From: Herminiimonas sp.
GTDB lineage: Bacteria > Pseudomonadota > Gammaproteobacteria > Burkholderiales > Burkholderiaceae_D
DNA length: 55,440 nucleotides
NCBI GenBank assembly: GCA_014376645.1
Contig: JACMRD010000129.1
Coordinates: 1 to 55,440, forward strand
Direction of reading: 5' to 3'
Both the position numbers and the translations under genes were made by a program. The notes beneath the pieces are model-generated. The model was given only the letters and a program-made list of their open reading frames with translations. It ran no database searches and had not been told where the DNA came from. This document shows, piece by piece, positions 1 to 8,286 of the stretch (within the stretch, counting starts at the first letter, position 1; each line of letters begins with the position of its first letter).

Positions 1-1
1 G

Positions 2-616
2 AAGCTGGCCGAAGCCCTGGACACCTACATCCCCATGCCCGAGCGTGCGGTTGACGGCGCATTCCTGATGCCAGTGGAAGACGTGTTCTCCATCTCTGGT
101 CGCGGCACCGTTGTGACCGGTCGTATCGAGCGCGGTATCGTGAAAGTCGGCGAAGAGTTGGAAATCATCGGCATCCGTGACACGCAGAAGACGACTTGCA
201 CGGGCGTGGAAATGTTTCGCAAGCTGCTGGACCAGGGTCAAGCTGGCGACAACGTCGGCGTGCTGCTGCGCGGAACCAAGCGTGAAGACGTCGAGCGGGG
301 CCAGGTCTTGGCCAAGCCGGGTTCGATCAAGCCGCACAAGCATTTCACGGGCGAGATCTATGTGTTGTCGAAGGATGAGGGTGGTCGTCATACGCCTTTC
401 TTCAACAACTACCGTCCTCAGTTTTACTTCCGCACGACAGACGTGACGGGCTCGATCGAATTGCCGAAAGACAAAGAGATGGTCATGCCGGGTGACAACG
501 TTTCGATCACGGTGATGCTGATCAATCCGATCGCGATGGAAGAAGGTCTGCGTTTCGCCATTCGTGAAGGCGGTCGTACCGTCGGCGCTGGTGTCGTCGC
601 CAAGATTCTCGAGTAA
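2..616 (+). CDS. tuf: Elongation factor Tu, 3' part (5' end outside window)
   Basis: The open frame enters from the left edge and encodes the last 204 residues of EF-Tu, the GTPase that delivers aminoacyl-tRNA to the ribosome. The end of domain 1 ([10 protein letters not shown]), all of domain 2 ([13 protein letters not shown]) and domain 3 ([21 protein letters not shown], ending VVAKILE) are visible. The GTP-binding motifs lie outside the window. A methionine at position 35 is internal, not the start. It lies just upstream of rpsJ, as is usual where tuf heads the S10 cluster. Identification is secure; which tuf copy this is cannot be told. Confidence 0.97.
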   Translation, partial: KLAEALDTYIPMPERAVDGAFLMPVEDVFSISGRGTVVTGRIERGIVKVGEELEIIGIRDTQKTTCTGVEMFRKLLDQGQAGDNVGVLLRGTKREDVERGQVLAKPGSIKPHKHFTGEIYVLSKDEGGRHTPFFNNYRPQFYFRTTDVTGSIELPKDKEMVMPGDNVSITVMLINPIAMEEGLRFAIREGGRTVGAGVVAKILE

Positions 617-661
617 TTTGTTGCGAGCCTTCGGGCTTTCGTGACCGTTCTTTTTATCTCC

Positions 662-697
662 GCTGCGGAAACAATCGTTTCCGCAGCTCGTTCTTTT
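662..697 (+). terminator. Strong hairpin with T-rich tail between tuf and rpsJ
   Basis: An 11-bp perfect stem (GCTGCGGAAAC, 662-672; GTTTCCGCAGC, 677-687) closes a 4-base loop and is followed by TCGTTCTTTT. It ends about 10 bases before the rpsJ start codon, so the rpsJ ribosome-binding site (AGGAAAA) is directly downstream. It looks like a terminator or attenuator of the tuf transcript. It may alternatively be a partial terminator that tunes S10-operon expression. Confidence 0.65.
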
Positions 698-707
698 AGG
701 AAAAACC

Positions 708-1076
708 ATGGCAACGTCAGATCAAAAAGCAGCAGTGCCCCAGAAAGCTTCCGCCCAGAAGGCGCCAGCCAACCAGCGCATCCGGATTCGCCTGAAAGCA
801 TTCGACTATCGTCTGATCGATCAATCGGCACTCGAAATCGTCGAAACAGCAAAACGTACTGGCGCAGTCGTCAAGGGACCAGTTCCATTGCCAACCCGCA
901 TTCAACGTTTTGACGTGTTGCGTTCCCCGCACGTCAACAAGACTTCGCGCGATCAGTTCGAGATCCGCACCCACCAACGCCTGATGGACATCGTCGATCC
1001 AACCGACAAGACTGTCGACGCATTGATGAAGCTGGATCTGCCAGCTGGCGTGGACGTCGAAATCAAACTGCAATAA
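708..1076 (+). CDS. rpsJ: 30S ribosomal protein S10 (NusE) with N-terminal extension
   Basis: S10 is part of the 30S head and, as NusE, takes part in transcription antitermination. The core from [20 protein letters not shown] to VDVEIKLQ is fully conserved. The protein is 122 residues, against about 103 for the usual family member. The extra 19 or so residues at the N-terminus are rich in Ala, Gln, Lys and Pro. The ATG at 708 has a fitting Shine-Dalgarno sequence (AGGAAAA), and no internal ATG lies near the usual start, so the extension looks real. It is the first gene of the S10 cluster, after the tuf hairpin. Confidence 0.95.
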   Translation: MATSDQKAAVPQKASAQKAPANQRIRIRLKAFDYRLIDQSALEIVETAKRTGAVVKGPVPLPTRIQRFDVLRSPHVNKTSRDQFEIRTHQRLMDIVDPTDKTVDALMKLDLPAGVDVEIKLQ

Positions 1077-1119
1077 AAAGCGATGTCTGTTCGAAACACC
1101 GACATACCACAACTAAGTG

Positions 1120-1148
1120 TTGTGGTGCGGTCAATCGCACGTTATAAT
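1120..1148 (+). promoter_or_regulatory. Candidate sigma-70 promoter in the rpsJ-rplC gap
   Basis: TTGTGG (1120-1125) and a perfect TATAAT (1143-1148) are separated by 17 bases, in the 180-base gap before rplC. The -35 box overlaps the right arm of a small inverted repeat (CCACAAC, then GTTGTGG from 1119). The -35 match is weak, so this is a proposal for a second start for the rplC-to-rpsQ part of the operon. Confidence 0.45.
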
Positions 1149-1256
1149 CGCCGACTTCGGTAAGAGTACGCATGGAGATAATCCAGATGCTGCTCTTCCA
1201 TTATTAAGTAGTACAAACATCAGCCCTGCCCAATCGTAGGCGGGAATGGAGCAAAA

Positions 1257-1913
1257 ATGAGCCTAGGCCTACTCGGTCGCAAGGTTGGTATGATGCGCAT
1301 CTTTACGGATGATGGGGATTCGATTCCTGTTACCGTCGTGGACGTATCGAACAACCGCGTGACACAAATCAAAACGCCTGACACGGACGGTTATTCCGCT
1401 GTGCAGGTCGCATACGGCCATCGCCGCGCGTCGCGCGTCAATTCGGCTGCTGCTGGGCATCATGCCAAGGCAGGTGTCGAAGCTGGTACGATCCTCAAAG
1501 AATTCCGCATCGACGCTGCCAAGGCTTCTGAAATGAAGGCCGGCGACATTGTCGCAGCCAGCCTTTTCGAAGTCGGCCAAAAAGTTGACGTGCAGGGTAT
1601 CTCGATCGGTAAGGGTTATGCTGGCGTTATAAAGCGCTATAACTTCAGTTCCGGTCGGGCAACGCACGGTAACTCGCGCTCGCACAATGTGCCGGGCTCG
1701 ATCGGTATGGCGCAGGATCCGGGCCGGGTTTTTCCTGGTAAGCGGATGACTGGTCATATGGGCGATGTCACCGTCACGACACAGAACCTTGAAATCGCGC
1801 GCATCGACGCCGACCGGCAGCTCCTGCTGGTCAAGGGTGCCGTTCCGGGTGCGAAGAACGGCCAAGTGGTCGTGTCGCCTGCGGTCAAAACCAAAGCCAA
1901 GAAGGGAGCCTAA
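1257..1913 (+). CDS. rplC: 50S ribosomal protein L3
   Basis: L3 is an early-assembling protein that binds 23S rRNA near the peptidyl transferase centre. The protein starts [16 protein letters not shown] and holds the conserved loop [20 protein letters not shown] around residue 150; its Gln is at the position that PrmB methylates in related bacteria. Length is 218 residues, normal for betaproteobacteria (E. coli 209). GGAG precedes the ATG. rplD starts 3 bases after the stop, consistent with co-translation. Confidence 0.97.
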   Translation: MSLGLLGRKVGMMRIFTDDGDSIPVTVVDVSNNRVTQIKTPDTDGYSAVQVAYGHRRASRVNSAAAGHHAKAGVEAGTILKEFRIDAAKASEMKAGDIVAASLFEVGQKVDVQGISIGKGYAGVIKRYNFSSGRATHGNSRSHNVPGSIGMAQDPGRVFPGKRMTGHMGDVTVTTQNLEIARIDADRQLLLVKGAVPGAKNGQVVVSPAVKTKAKKGA

Positions 1914-1916
1914 GCG

Positions 1917-2537
1917 ATGGATATCAAGCTCCTGAATGCTGAGGGTCAATCGGCTTCGAACGTGGATGCGCCAGATACAATTTTCGGTCGCGACTACAAC
2001 GAAGCGCTGATTCATCAAGTGGTTGTTGCCTACCAGGCAAATGCTCGCAGTGGTAACAGCAAGCAAAAGAATCGTGAAGAAGTCCATCACACGACGAAGA
2101 AGCCATGGCGTCAAAAAGGTACGGGCCGCGCTCGTGCCGGTATGTCGTCCTCGCCTCTGTGGCGCGGCGGCGGTCGGATTTTTCCAAACTCTCCAGACCA
2201 GAATTACACGCACAAGGTCAACAAGAAAATGTATCGCGCAGGTGTCTGTTCGATCCTCTCACAGTTGGCGCGTGAAGGTCGTCTGTCGATCATCGAAGAT
2301 CTGATCGTGGATGCACCGAAGACAAAACTGCTGTCGCAAAAGCTGAAAAGCATGGGCCTGGAGTCCGTGTTGATCATCACCGACAACATCGATGAAAACC
2401 TCGAACTCGCATCGCGCAACTTGCCGCATGTGCTGATCGTCGAGCCACGCCACGCTGATCCGGTTTCGCTTGTGTATTACAAGAAAATCGTTATCACCAA
2501 GCAGGCATTGGCCAAGATTGAGGAGATGCTGGCATGA
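1917..2537 (+). CDS. rplD: 50S ribosomal protein L4
   Basis: L4 lines the peptide exit tunnel. In gammaproteobacteria it also represses the S10 operon; no E. coli-type S10 leader could be recognised here. The conserved extended loop is visible ([20 protein letters not shown], then [10 protein letters not shown]). Length is 206 residues, typical of the family. The stop overlaps the rplW start (ATGA). Confidence 0.97.
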   Translation: MDIKLLNAEGQSASNVDAPDTIFGRDYNEALIHQVVVAYQANARSGNSKQKNREEVHHTTKKPWRQKGTGRARAGMSSSPLWRGGGRIFPNSPDQNYTHKVNKKMYRAGVCSILSQLAREGRLSIIEDLIVDAPKTKLLSQKLKSMGLESVLIITDNIDENLELASRNLPHVLIVEPRHADPVSLVYYKKIVITKQALAKIEEMLA

Positions 2538-2851
2538 GCGCGATTCTGAAACATACTGAAGAGCGCTTGATGAAGGTCTTGCTGGCGCCAGTGATTTCTG
2601 AGAAGGCAACCTTTGTCGCAGAGAAGAACGAGCAAGTCGTTTTTCTGGTGATGCCGGACGCTACCAAGCTCGAGATCAAGGCAGCCGTCGAGATGCTGTT
2701 CAAGGTTCAAGTGGAGTCGGTGCAGGTTGCAAACCGCATGGGTAAGCAAAAGCGTTCGGGCAAGTTCAACGGCCGCCGCAACCATACCCGTCGCGCATTT
2801 GTCTGCCTGAAGCCCGGCCAAGAAATCAACTTCACCGAGGAGGCTAAATAA
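2534..2851 (+). CDS. rplW: 50S ribosomal protein L23
   Basis: L23 sits at the exit of the ribosomal tunnel and docks trigger factor and the signal recognition particle. The frame holds the family signature ([15 protein letters not shown], then [20 protein letters not shown]). Translation could begin at 2534 ([13 protein letters not shown]) or at the methionine [12 protein letters not shown], residue 13. The first is chosen because it overlaps the rplD stop by 4 bases. Length is 105 residues, about 100 in the family. The stop shares a base with the rplB start (TAATG). Confidence 0.95.
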   Translation: MSAILKHTEERLMKVLLAPVISEKATFVAEKNEQVVFLVMPDATKLEIKAAVEMLFKVQVESVQVANRMGKQKRSGKFNGRRNHTRRAFVCLKPGQEINFTEEAK

Positions 2852-3678
2852 TGGCACTCGTTAAAGTCAAACCAACCTCACCAGGCCGTCGTGGCATGGT
2901 CAAGGTGGTTACACCCGACCTCTACAAGGGTCGTCCATTCGACGCTCTGACAGAATCGCAGTCGAAAAGTGCTGGCCGTAACAACAACGGTCACATCACG
3001 ACCCGTCATATAGGCGGTGGTCACAAGCAGCAGTATCGCGTGATCGACTTCAAGCGTACCAAGGATGGTATTCCGGCAAAAGTCGAACGGATTGAATACG
3101 ATCCGAACCGTACTGCCAATATCGCGTTGGTCTGCTATGCAGATGGCGAGCGTCACTATGTCATCGCCACAAAAGGCATGGCCGTTGGCGACCAGTTGAT
3201 GAGCGGTTCACAAGCGCCGATCAAGTCGGGCAACTGCCTGCCGATCCGCAATATTCCAGTCGGCACGATCATGCACTGCGTCGAGATGTTGCCTGGCAAG
3301 GGTGCCCAGATGGCACGCACAGCCGGCGCTGGCGTCGTTCTGATGGCGCGCGAAGGCGTCTACGCTCAGGTCCGCCTACGCTCCGGCGAAGTCCGCCGTG
3401 TTCACATCGAATGCCGTGCTACGGTTGGCGAAGTGGGCAATGCAGAGCACAGCTTGCGCAAGATCGGTAAAGCTGGTGCGATGCGCTGGCGCGGTGTTCG
3501 TCCTACCGTTCGCGGTGTGGTCATGAACCCGGTCGATCACCCGCATGGTGGTGGTGAGGGTAAGACAGCAGCTGGTCGTCATCCAGTTTCGCCTTGGGGC
3601 CAACAGACTAAGGGCAAGAAGACGCGTCGCAACAAGCGCACGACGTCGATGATTGTCTCGCGTCGTGGCAAGAAATAA
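2851..3678 (+). CDS. rplB: 50S ribosomal protein L2
   Basis: L2 is needed for subunit joining and peptidyl transferase activity. The frame shows the conserved [18 protein letters not shown] stretch and the essential-histidine motif [20 protein letters not shown] near residues 223-242. Length is 275 residues, as in relatives. Several positions in the N-terminal third differ from what I recall for close relatives (for example [17 protein letters not shown]), but no domain is missing. Confidence 0.97.
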   Translation: MALVKVKPTSPGRRGMVKVVTPDLYKGRPFDALTESQSKSAGRNNNGHITTRHIGGGHKQQYRVIDFKRTKDGIPAKVERIEYDPNRTANIALVCYADGERHYVIATKGMAVGDQLMSGSQAPIKSGNCLPIRNIPVGTIMHCVEMLPGKGAQMARTAGAGVVLMAREGVYAQVRLRSGEVRRVHIECRATVGEVGNAEHSLRKIGKAGAMRWRGVRPTVRGVVMNPVDHPHGGGEGKTAAGRHPVSPWGQQTKGKKTRRNKRTTSMIVSRRGKK

Positions 3679-3688
3679 GGGATAGCAC

Positions 3689-3964
3689 ATGACACGTTCA
3701 CTAAAAAGAGGGCCTTTCTGTGACGCCCACCTGGTCAAGAAAGTCGAGACCGGGCAGGCGACCAAGGACAGGTAGCCAACCAAGACATGGTCACGGCGGT
3801 CGACCATCATGCCGGATTTCATTGGCCTGACGATCGCCGTACACAACGGCAAGTTGCATGTGCCGGTGTACATTTCGGAAAACATGGTTGGTCACAAGCT
3901 CGGCGAATTTGCGCTGACCCGGACGTTCAAGGGCCATGCTGCTGATAAGAAGGCTAAGAAATAA
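3689..3964 (+). pseudogene. rpsS: 30S ribosomal protein S19 gene with an in-frame TAG codon
   Basis: S19 binds the 30S head with S13 near the tRNA sites. From the ATG at 3689 the frame reads MTRSLKRGPFCDAHLVKKVE and meets TAG at 3773-3775 (codon 29). Past it, the same frame continues through [20 protein letters not shown] and [20 protein letters not shown] to TAA at 3962-3964, giving a full-length 91-residue S19 if the TAG is read. A lysine (AAG) is expected there. Nearby changes include Arg for Lys at codon 28 and Thr where Ile is usual at codon 31. rplB is 10 bases upstream and rplV 4 bases downstream. It may be a nonsense mutation, a sequence error or a suppressed codon. Confidence 0.85.
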
Positions 3965-3968
3965 CATC

Positions 3969-4298
3969 ATGGAAACTAAAGCCTCCCTGCGTGGTGTGCG
4001 CCTTTCGGCCCAAAAAGGCCGTTTGGTTGCTGACCTGATCCGCGGCAAAAAAGTTGATCAAGCTCTCAATATTCTCCAGTTCAGCCCGAAGAAGGGCGCT
4101 GTGATCATCAAGCGTGTTCTGGAGTCTGCAATTGCAAACGCGGAACACAATGATGGCGCGGATATCGACGAGTTGAAAATCACGACGATCTTCGTCGAAA
4201 AAGGTTCGGTCCTCAAGCGCTTTACCGCGCGTGCAAAAGGCCGGGGTGATCGTATTTCAAAACAATCCTGTCACATTTACGTGACTGTCGGAAACTAA
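3969..4298 (+). CDS. rplV: 50S ribosomal protein L22
   Basis: L22 reaches into the peptide exit tunnel with a long beta hairpin. The start [19 protein letters not shown] and the C-terminal hairpin region ([20 protein letters not shown]) match the family, and the length of 109 residues is normal. The ATG at 3969 lies 4 bases after the rpsS stop; in-frame codons further upstream fall inside rpsS and are not used. Confidence 0.96.
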   Translation: METKASLRGVRLSAQKGRLVADLIRGKKVDQALNILQFSPKKGAVIIKRVLESAIANAEHNDGADIDELKITTIFVEKGSVLKRFTARAKGRGDRISKQSCHIYVTVGN

Positions 4299-4307
4299 GG
4301 GGTCACG

Positions 4308-5174
4308 ATGGGTCAGAAGATACATCCTACCGGTTTTCGTCTATCAGTCACACGTAACTGGGGTTCGCGTTGGTATGCAGGCAATAGTAACTTTGCCACC
4401 ATGCTCAATGAAGATCTGAAGGTACGTGCGTATTTGAAGACAAAACTGAAGAACGCCTCGGTCGGCCGGGTCGTGATTGAGCGCCCTGCAAAGAACGCGC
4501 GTATCACGATTTACAGCTCGCGTCCTGGTGTTGTGATTGGCAAAAAAGGCGAGGATATCGAAGTCCTGAAAGCTGCGCTGACCAAGATGATGGGCGTGCC
4601 AGTGCATGTCAATATCGAAGAAATCCGTAAGCCTGAAACCGATGCGCAATTGATCGCTGACTCGATTGCCCAGCAGCTCGAAAAACGGATCATGTTCCGT
4701 CGTGCTATGAAGCGCGCGATGCAGAACGCCATGCGTCTGGGTGCCCTGGGTATCAAGATCATGTCGTCGGGTCGTTTGAACGGCATCGAGATCGCACGTA
4801 AGGAGTGGTATCGCGAAGGCCGGGTGCCACTGCACACGCTGCGCGCTGACATCGACTACGGTTTCGGCGAGGCGCTGACTACCTATGGCATCATCGGTAT
4901 CAAGGTTTGGGTCTACAAGGGTGATCGCCTTGCAAGCGGCGAAGCCCCGACCCTGCCGGATGTTGCAGATGACGCACGTCGCCGTCCGCCACGCCGCGAT
5001 GATGGCAAGCCAGGTAGCAGCCGTCCACGTACTCCGCGTCCTGAAGGTGCTGCGCCAAGCGGTGCGGCTTCGGGCGCGCCGGGTGCTGGTCCTGCTGCAA
5101 AACGCGTTCGCGCCAAGAAGCCGGACGGTGTCGCCGATGGCGCCGCTGCACCGGTTGTGAAAGCAGGAGAATAA
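4308..5174 (+). CDS. rpsC: 30S ribosomal protein S3 with long Ala/Pro/Arg-rich tail
   Basis: S3 forms part of the mRNA entry channel. The KH domain is visible around residues 60-100 ([20 protein letters not shown]), as is the C-terminal S3 domain ([20 protein letters not shown]). Length is 288 residues against 233 in E. coli. The extra 60 or so residues are a low-complexity tail rich in Ala, Pro, Gly, Arg and Lys, ending VVKAGE. Tails of this kind occur in other betaproteobacterial S3 proteins but vary in sequence. rplP begins 2 bases after the stop. Confidence 0.97.
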   Translation: MGQKIHPTGFRLSVTRNWGSRWYAGNSNFATMLNEDLKVRAYLKTKLKNASVGRVVIERPAKNARITIYSSRPGVVIGKKGEDIEVLKAALTKMMGVPVHVNIEEIRKPETDAQLIADSIAQQLEKRIMFRRAMKRAMQNAMRLGALGIKIMSSGRLNGIEIARKEWYREGRVPLHTLRADIDYGFGEALTTYGIIGIKVWVYKGDRLASGEAPTLPDVADDARRRPPRRDDGKPGSSRPRTPRPEGAAPSGAASGAPGAGPAAKRVRAKKPDGVADGAAAPVVKAGE

Positions 5175-5176
5175 TC

Positions 5177-5596
5177 ATGCTGCAACCAGCACGTAGAAAA
5201 TATCGCAAGGAACAAAAGGGCCGTAACAAGGGCATATCGCATGCTCGTGGCACTGCTGTTTCATTTGGCGAATTTGGTTTGAAGGCAATTGGTCGGGGTC
5301 GTATCACGGCCCGTCAGATCGAAGCGGCGCGTCGGGCAATGACCCGCCACATCAAGCGTGGCGGTCGGATCTGGATCCGGATTTTCCCGGACAAGCCAAT
5401 TTCGCAAAAGCCGGCTGAAGTCCGGATGGGTAACGGTAAAGGTAATCCTGAGTATTACGTTGCCGAGATTCAGCCTGGCAAGATGCTGTATGAAATGGAC
5501 GGCGTTGATGAGACGCTTGCCCGCGAAGCTTTCCGGCTCGCCGCAGCTAAGTTGCCGTTGTTGACCACGTTCGTCGTGCGTCAAGTCGGCCAATAA
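5177..5596 (+). CDS. rplP: 50S ribosomal protein L16
   Basis: L16 organises the A-site region of 23S rRNA. The frame begins [20 protein letters not shown] and shows the conserved [20 protein letters not shown] and [20 protein letters not shown] motifs. Arg81 of E. coli L16, the YcfD hydroxylation site, corresponds to the Arg of the VRMG stretch. Length of 139 residues is standard. AGGAG precedes the start at a good distance. Confidence 0.97.
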   Translation: MLQPARRKYRKEQKGRNKGISHARGTAVSFGEFGLKAIGRGRITARQIEAARRAMTRHIKRGGRIWIRIFPDKPISQKPAEVRMGNGKGNPEYYVAEIQPGKMLYEMDGVDETLAREAFRLAAAKLPLLTTFVVRQVGQ

Positions 5597-5606
5597 GGGA
5601 GTGAAC

Positions 5607-5798
5607 ATGAAGACATCAGAACTCCGCGGCAAAGACGCGGCTGCGTTGACCAAAGAACTCAATGATCTGTTGAAGGCGCAGTTTGGTCTGCGCATGCAGA
5701 TCGCAACTCAGCAGCTGAGCAACACGTCGCAGCTGAAAAAAGTCCGGCGTGATATCGCCCGGGTGAAGACAGTGATGAACGTGAAGGACGCAAAATAA
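5607..5798 (+). CDS. rpmC: 50S ribosomal protein L29
   Basis: L29 is a small helical protein beside the tunnel exit that, with L23, helps dock chaperones. The 63-residue product starts [20 protein letters not shown] and has the conserved [10 protein letters not shown] helix. A GTG at 5601 is in frame two codons earlier, but the ATG at 5607 matches the family start and has AAGGGAG upstream. The stop overlaps the rpsQ start (TAATG). Confidence 0.95.
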   Translation: MKTSELRGKDAAALTKELNDLLKAQFGLRMQIATQQLSNTSQLKKVRRDIARVKTVMNVKDAK

Positions 5799-6070
5799 TG
5801 AACGAGCCAGTTAAAACAGCGCTCAAGCGCACCCTGATCGGTAAGGTCGTATCGGATAAGATGGAAAAGACGGTCACCGTTTTGATCGAACGTCACGTCA
5901 AGCATCCGTTGTACGGCAAGATCATCATGCGCTCGAACAAGTATCACGCCCACAACGAAGGCAACACTGCCAAAGCGGGTGACATGGTCGAGATCCAAGA
6001 GGGTCGTCCGATCTCGAAGACCAAAGCCTGGACCGTGACACGCGTGATTCAAGCTGCGCAGATAGTCTAA
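5798..6070 (+). CDS. rpsQ: 30S ribosomal protein S17
   Basis: S17 is a primary 16S rRNA-binding protein of the 30S body. The OB-fold core is visible as [31 protein letters not shown] and [19 protein letters not shown]. Length is 90 residues (E. coli 84). It is the last gene before a 244-base gap, so it closes the S10-type part of the array. Confidence 0.96.
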   Translation: MNEPVKTALKRTLIGKVVSDKMEKTVTVLIERHVKHPLYGKIIMRSNKYHAHNEGNTAKAGDMVEIQEGRPISKTKAWTVTRVIQAAQIV

Positions 6071-6078
6071 ATAAGTGG

Positions 6079-6116
6079 TTGCAAGCCCAGCATATTGATG
6101 TAATAATTCTGGGCTT
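6079..6116 (+). promoter_or_regulatory. Candidate spc-operon promoter overlapping an 8-bp hairpin
   Basis: TTGCAA (6079-6084) and AATAAT (6102-6107) are 17 bases apart, matching the sigma-70 consensus at 4 of 6 and 5 of 6 positions. The same stretch can fold into an 8-bp stem (AAGCCCAG, 6083-6090; CTGGGCTT, 6109-6116) with an 18-base loop that contains the -10 box. In E. coli a promoter stands at this junction, before rplN. About 200 bases of leader would lie before rplN, and no frame was recognised in them. Confidence 0.45.
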
Positions 6117-6314
6117 CGCTGTCGAATGGCCACCGCTTCTCGCAAGCACGTGGCACGACAACAGTAGGTACCGCGATGGATACTATTCGCAGTAAGAAGT
6201 TGTGAAATTCATCCACCTCAACAGCGCTTCGCAAGAAGTCGTTGCCGAGACCAAGACTGACCGTAGTGCCGCATCGGGTGGCGCAGGGCGGGTTAAGTTG
6301 GGAAAGAAAATACT

Positions 6315-6683
6315 ATGATTCAAACTGAAAGCCGGCTCGAAGTAGCCGACAACACTGGCGCGCGCGAAGTCATGTGCATCAAGGTGCTGGGCGGTTCAAA
6401 GCGTCGGTACGCTGGAATTGGCGATGTGATCAAGGTCACTGTCAAGGTCGCTGCACCGCGCGGGCGCGTTAAAAAAGGCGAGATCTATAATGCTGTGGTC
6501 GTTCGGACTGCGAAGGGTGTTCGCCGTCCAGACGGTTCGTTGGTGAAGTTCGATTCCAACGCTGCTGTCTTGTTGAACGCAAAATTGGAGCCGATCGGCA
6601 CACGTATTTTTGGACCGGTCACCCGCGAGTTGCGTACTGAACGTTTCATGAAGATCGTTTCGCTTGCGCCTGAAGTTCTGTAA
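6315..6683 (+). CDS. rplN: 50S ribosomal protein L14
   Basis: L14 lies at the subunit interface and is the target of silencing factor RsfS. The 122-residue frame ([20 protein letters not shown]; ending [10 protein letters not shown]) is full length and well conserved. It is the first gene of the spc-type part of the array and is separated from rpsQ by 244 bases. rplX follows closely. Confidence 0.97.
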   Translation: MIQTESRLEVADNTGAREVMCIKVLGGSKRRYAGIGDVIKVTVKVAAPRGRVKKGEIYNAVVVRTAKGVRRPDGSLVKFDSNAAVLLNAKLEPIGTRIFGPVTRELRTERFMKIVSLAPEVL

Positions 6684-6692
6684 GGAGTAGTG

Positions 6693-7007
6693 ATGGATAA
6701 GATTCGTAAAAATGATGAAGTGATTGTCCTGACAGGGAAAGACAAGGGCAAGCGCGGCATCGTAACCAAGCGTGTGGACGCCGATTACGTTGTTGTCGAG
6801 GGTGTGAACGTTGCTAAAAAAGCGACCAAGCCGAATCCGATGACCGGTACCACTGGCGGCATTGTCGATAAGCTGATGCCTATACATGTCTCCAACGTTG
6901 CGTTGTTTAACGCAGCAACTGGCAAGGCAGATCGCGTTGGAAGCAAGGATGTGGACGGTAAGAAAGTTCGCATCTACAAGTCCAGCGGCGAAGCCGTTAA
7001 GGTGTAA
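6693..7007 (+). CDS. rplX: 50S ribosomal protein L24
   Basis: L24 is an assembly-initiating protein with a KOW motif, seen here as [20 protein letters not shown] near residues 4-23. The product is 104 residues, as expected. A GTG at 6690 directly precedes the ATG at 6693. The ATG is chosen because it agrees with the family start and has TAAGGAG about 8 bases upstream. Confidence 0.96.
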   Translation: MDKIRKNDEVIVLTGKDKGKRGIVTKRVDADYVVVEGVNVAKKATKPNPMTGTTGGIVDKLMPIHVSNVALFNAATGKADRVGSKDVDGKKVRIYKSSGEAVKV

Positions 7008-7013
7008 CAGATC

Positions 7014-7553
7014 ATGGCCCGTCTCCAAGAAGTATATAAATCAAAAGTCGCTGGCGACCTGACTGCAAAGTTCGGCTACAAGTCGGTGATGGAAGTGCCG
7101 CGTGTCCTGAAGATCACTCTGAACATGGGTCTGTCGGAGGCGATTGCGGACAAGAAGATCATCGAGCATGCCGTGGGCGACCTGACAAAGATCGCTGGCC
7201 AAAAGCCAGTGGTGACTAAGGCACGCAAGGCGATTGCCGGCTTCAAGATTCGGGAAGGCTATCCGATCGGTTGCATGGTGACGCTACGTGGCGCGCAGAT
7301 GTACGAATTCCTGGATCGACTGATCACAGTCGCTCTGCCTCGTGTACGTGACTTCCGGGGTGTCTCAGGTCGCGCGTTCGACGGTCGCGGTAATTACAAC
7401 ATCGGTGTGAAAGAGCAGATCATTTTCCCCGAGATTGAGTACGACAAGATTGACGTGTTGCGTGGTATGAATATTAGTATCACGACTACTGCGAAGACCG
7501 ACGAAGAAGCAAAAGCGCTTCTCGCCGCATTTAAATTTCCGTTCAGAAACTGA
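7014..7553 (+). CDS. rplE: 50S ribosomal protein L5
   Basis: L5 carries 5S rRNA and contacts the P-site tRNA. The 179-residue frame shows [40 protein letters not shown] and [20 protein letters not shown]. In E. coli, S8 represses the operon by binding near the rplX-rplE junction; the gap of 6 bases here leaves little room for the same leader, and I could not identify the site. rpsN begins 7 bases after the stop. Confidence 0.97.
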   Translation: MARLQEVYKSKVAGDLTAKFGYKSVMEVPRVLKITLNMGLSEAIADKKIIEHAVGDLTKIAGQKPVVTKARKAIAGFKIREGYPIGCMVTLRGAQMYEFLDRLITVALPRVRDFRGVSGRAFDGRGNYNIGVKEQIIFPEIEYDKIDVLRGMNISITTTAKTDEEAKALLAAFKFPFRN

Positions 7554-7560
7554 GGTTGCC

Positions 7561-7866
7561 ATGGCAAAACTGGCACTGATTAACCGTGAAATCAAGCGCG
7601 CTGACCTGGTGAAGAAATTCGCTGGTAAGCGTGCCGAATTGAAGGCAATCATTGATGACCAATCGAAGTCGGAAGAAGAGCGCTACGAAGCGCGCCTGTA
7701 GTTGCAGGCGCTTCCTCGTAACTCTGCTCCGACCCGCCATCGTAATCGTTGCGCATTGTCTGGTCGCCCGCGTGGCACTTTCCGTAAATTCGGTCTGGGC
7801 CGTATCAAGCTCCGTGAAATCGCCATGCGCGGCGAAATTCCCGGTATGACTAAAGCCAGCTGGTAA
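7561..7866 (+). pseudogene. rpsN: 30S ribosomal protein S14 gene with an in-frame TAG codon
   Basis: S14 is an essential 30S head protein. The frame starts [20 protein letters not shown] and meets TAG at 7699-7701 (codon 47), after YEARL. The same frame then continues [20 protein letters not shown] and [20 protein letters not shown] to TAA at 7864-7866. The result is a 101-residue S14 of the zinc-free class if the TAG is read through. The expected residue is Lys (AAG), one base away from TAG. No frameshift is present. It sits between rplE and rpsH with normal spacing and a normal ribosome-binding site. This is the same kind of lesion as in rpsS, 3.9 kb upstream. Confidence 0.85.
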
Positions 7867-7880
7867 TAGGAGAATATGCA

Positions 7881-8276
7881 ATGAGTATGAGCGATCCTAT
7901 CGCCGATATGCTGACCCGTATTCGCAATGCGCAAGTCGTGCAAAAGGTTTCGGTAGCAATGCCGTCGTCTAAAGTCAAGATTGCAATTGCCAACGTTCTG
8001 AAGGACGAGGGTTACATTGAGGATTTCGCGGTGTCTGAAGATGCGGGCAAGGCGGAATTGAAAATCGGTTTGAAGTATTACGCAGGCCGTCCGGTTATCG
8101 AGCGTTTGGAGCGTGTGTCCCGTCCAGGGTTGCGTGTCTACAAAGGTAAAGACGATATTCCGAACGTGATGAATGGCCTGGGTGTAGCCATCGTGTCCAC
8201 GCCGCAGGGTGTGATGACCGATCGCAAGGCTCGCGCGACCGGTGTCGGTGGCGAAGTCATCTGCTACGTCGCTTAA
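7881..8276 (+). CDS. rpsH: 30S ribosomal protein S8
   Basis: S8 binds the central domain of 16S rRNA and, in E. coli, represses the spc operon. The 131-residue frame shows [20 protein letters not shown] and the C-terminal signature [25 protein letters not shown] precedes the ATG at 7881; an in-frame ATG two codons later is an alternative. Confidence 0.97.
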   Translation: MSMSDPIADMLTRIRNAQVVQKVSVAMPSSKVKIAIANVLKDEGYIEDFAVSEDAGKAELKIGLKYYAGRPVIERLERVSRPGLRVYKGKDDIPNVMNGLGVAIVSTPQGVMTDRKARATGVGGEVICYVA

Positions 8277-8286
8277 GGAGTTCGAG

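Noticed and set aside
1269-2213. Long minus-strand open frame opposite rplC and rplD
   Set aside because: It is antisense to two highly conserved ribosomal genes and resembles no family; a codon-bias shadow.
6117-6314. Small gene in the rpsQ-rplN gap
   Set aside because: Short frames here lack a start with a ribosome-binding site and resemble nothing; treated as leader sequence.
3773-7701. Genome-wide reassignment of TAG to lysine
   Set aside because: At least six genes in the window, including infA in the same array, end naturally at TAG without extra conserved sequence after it.
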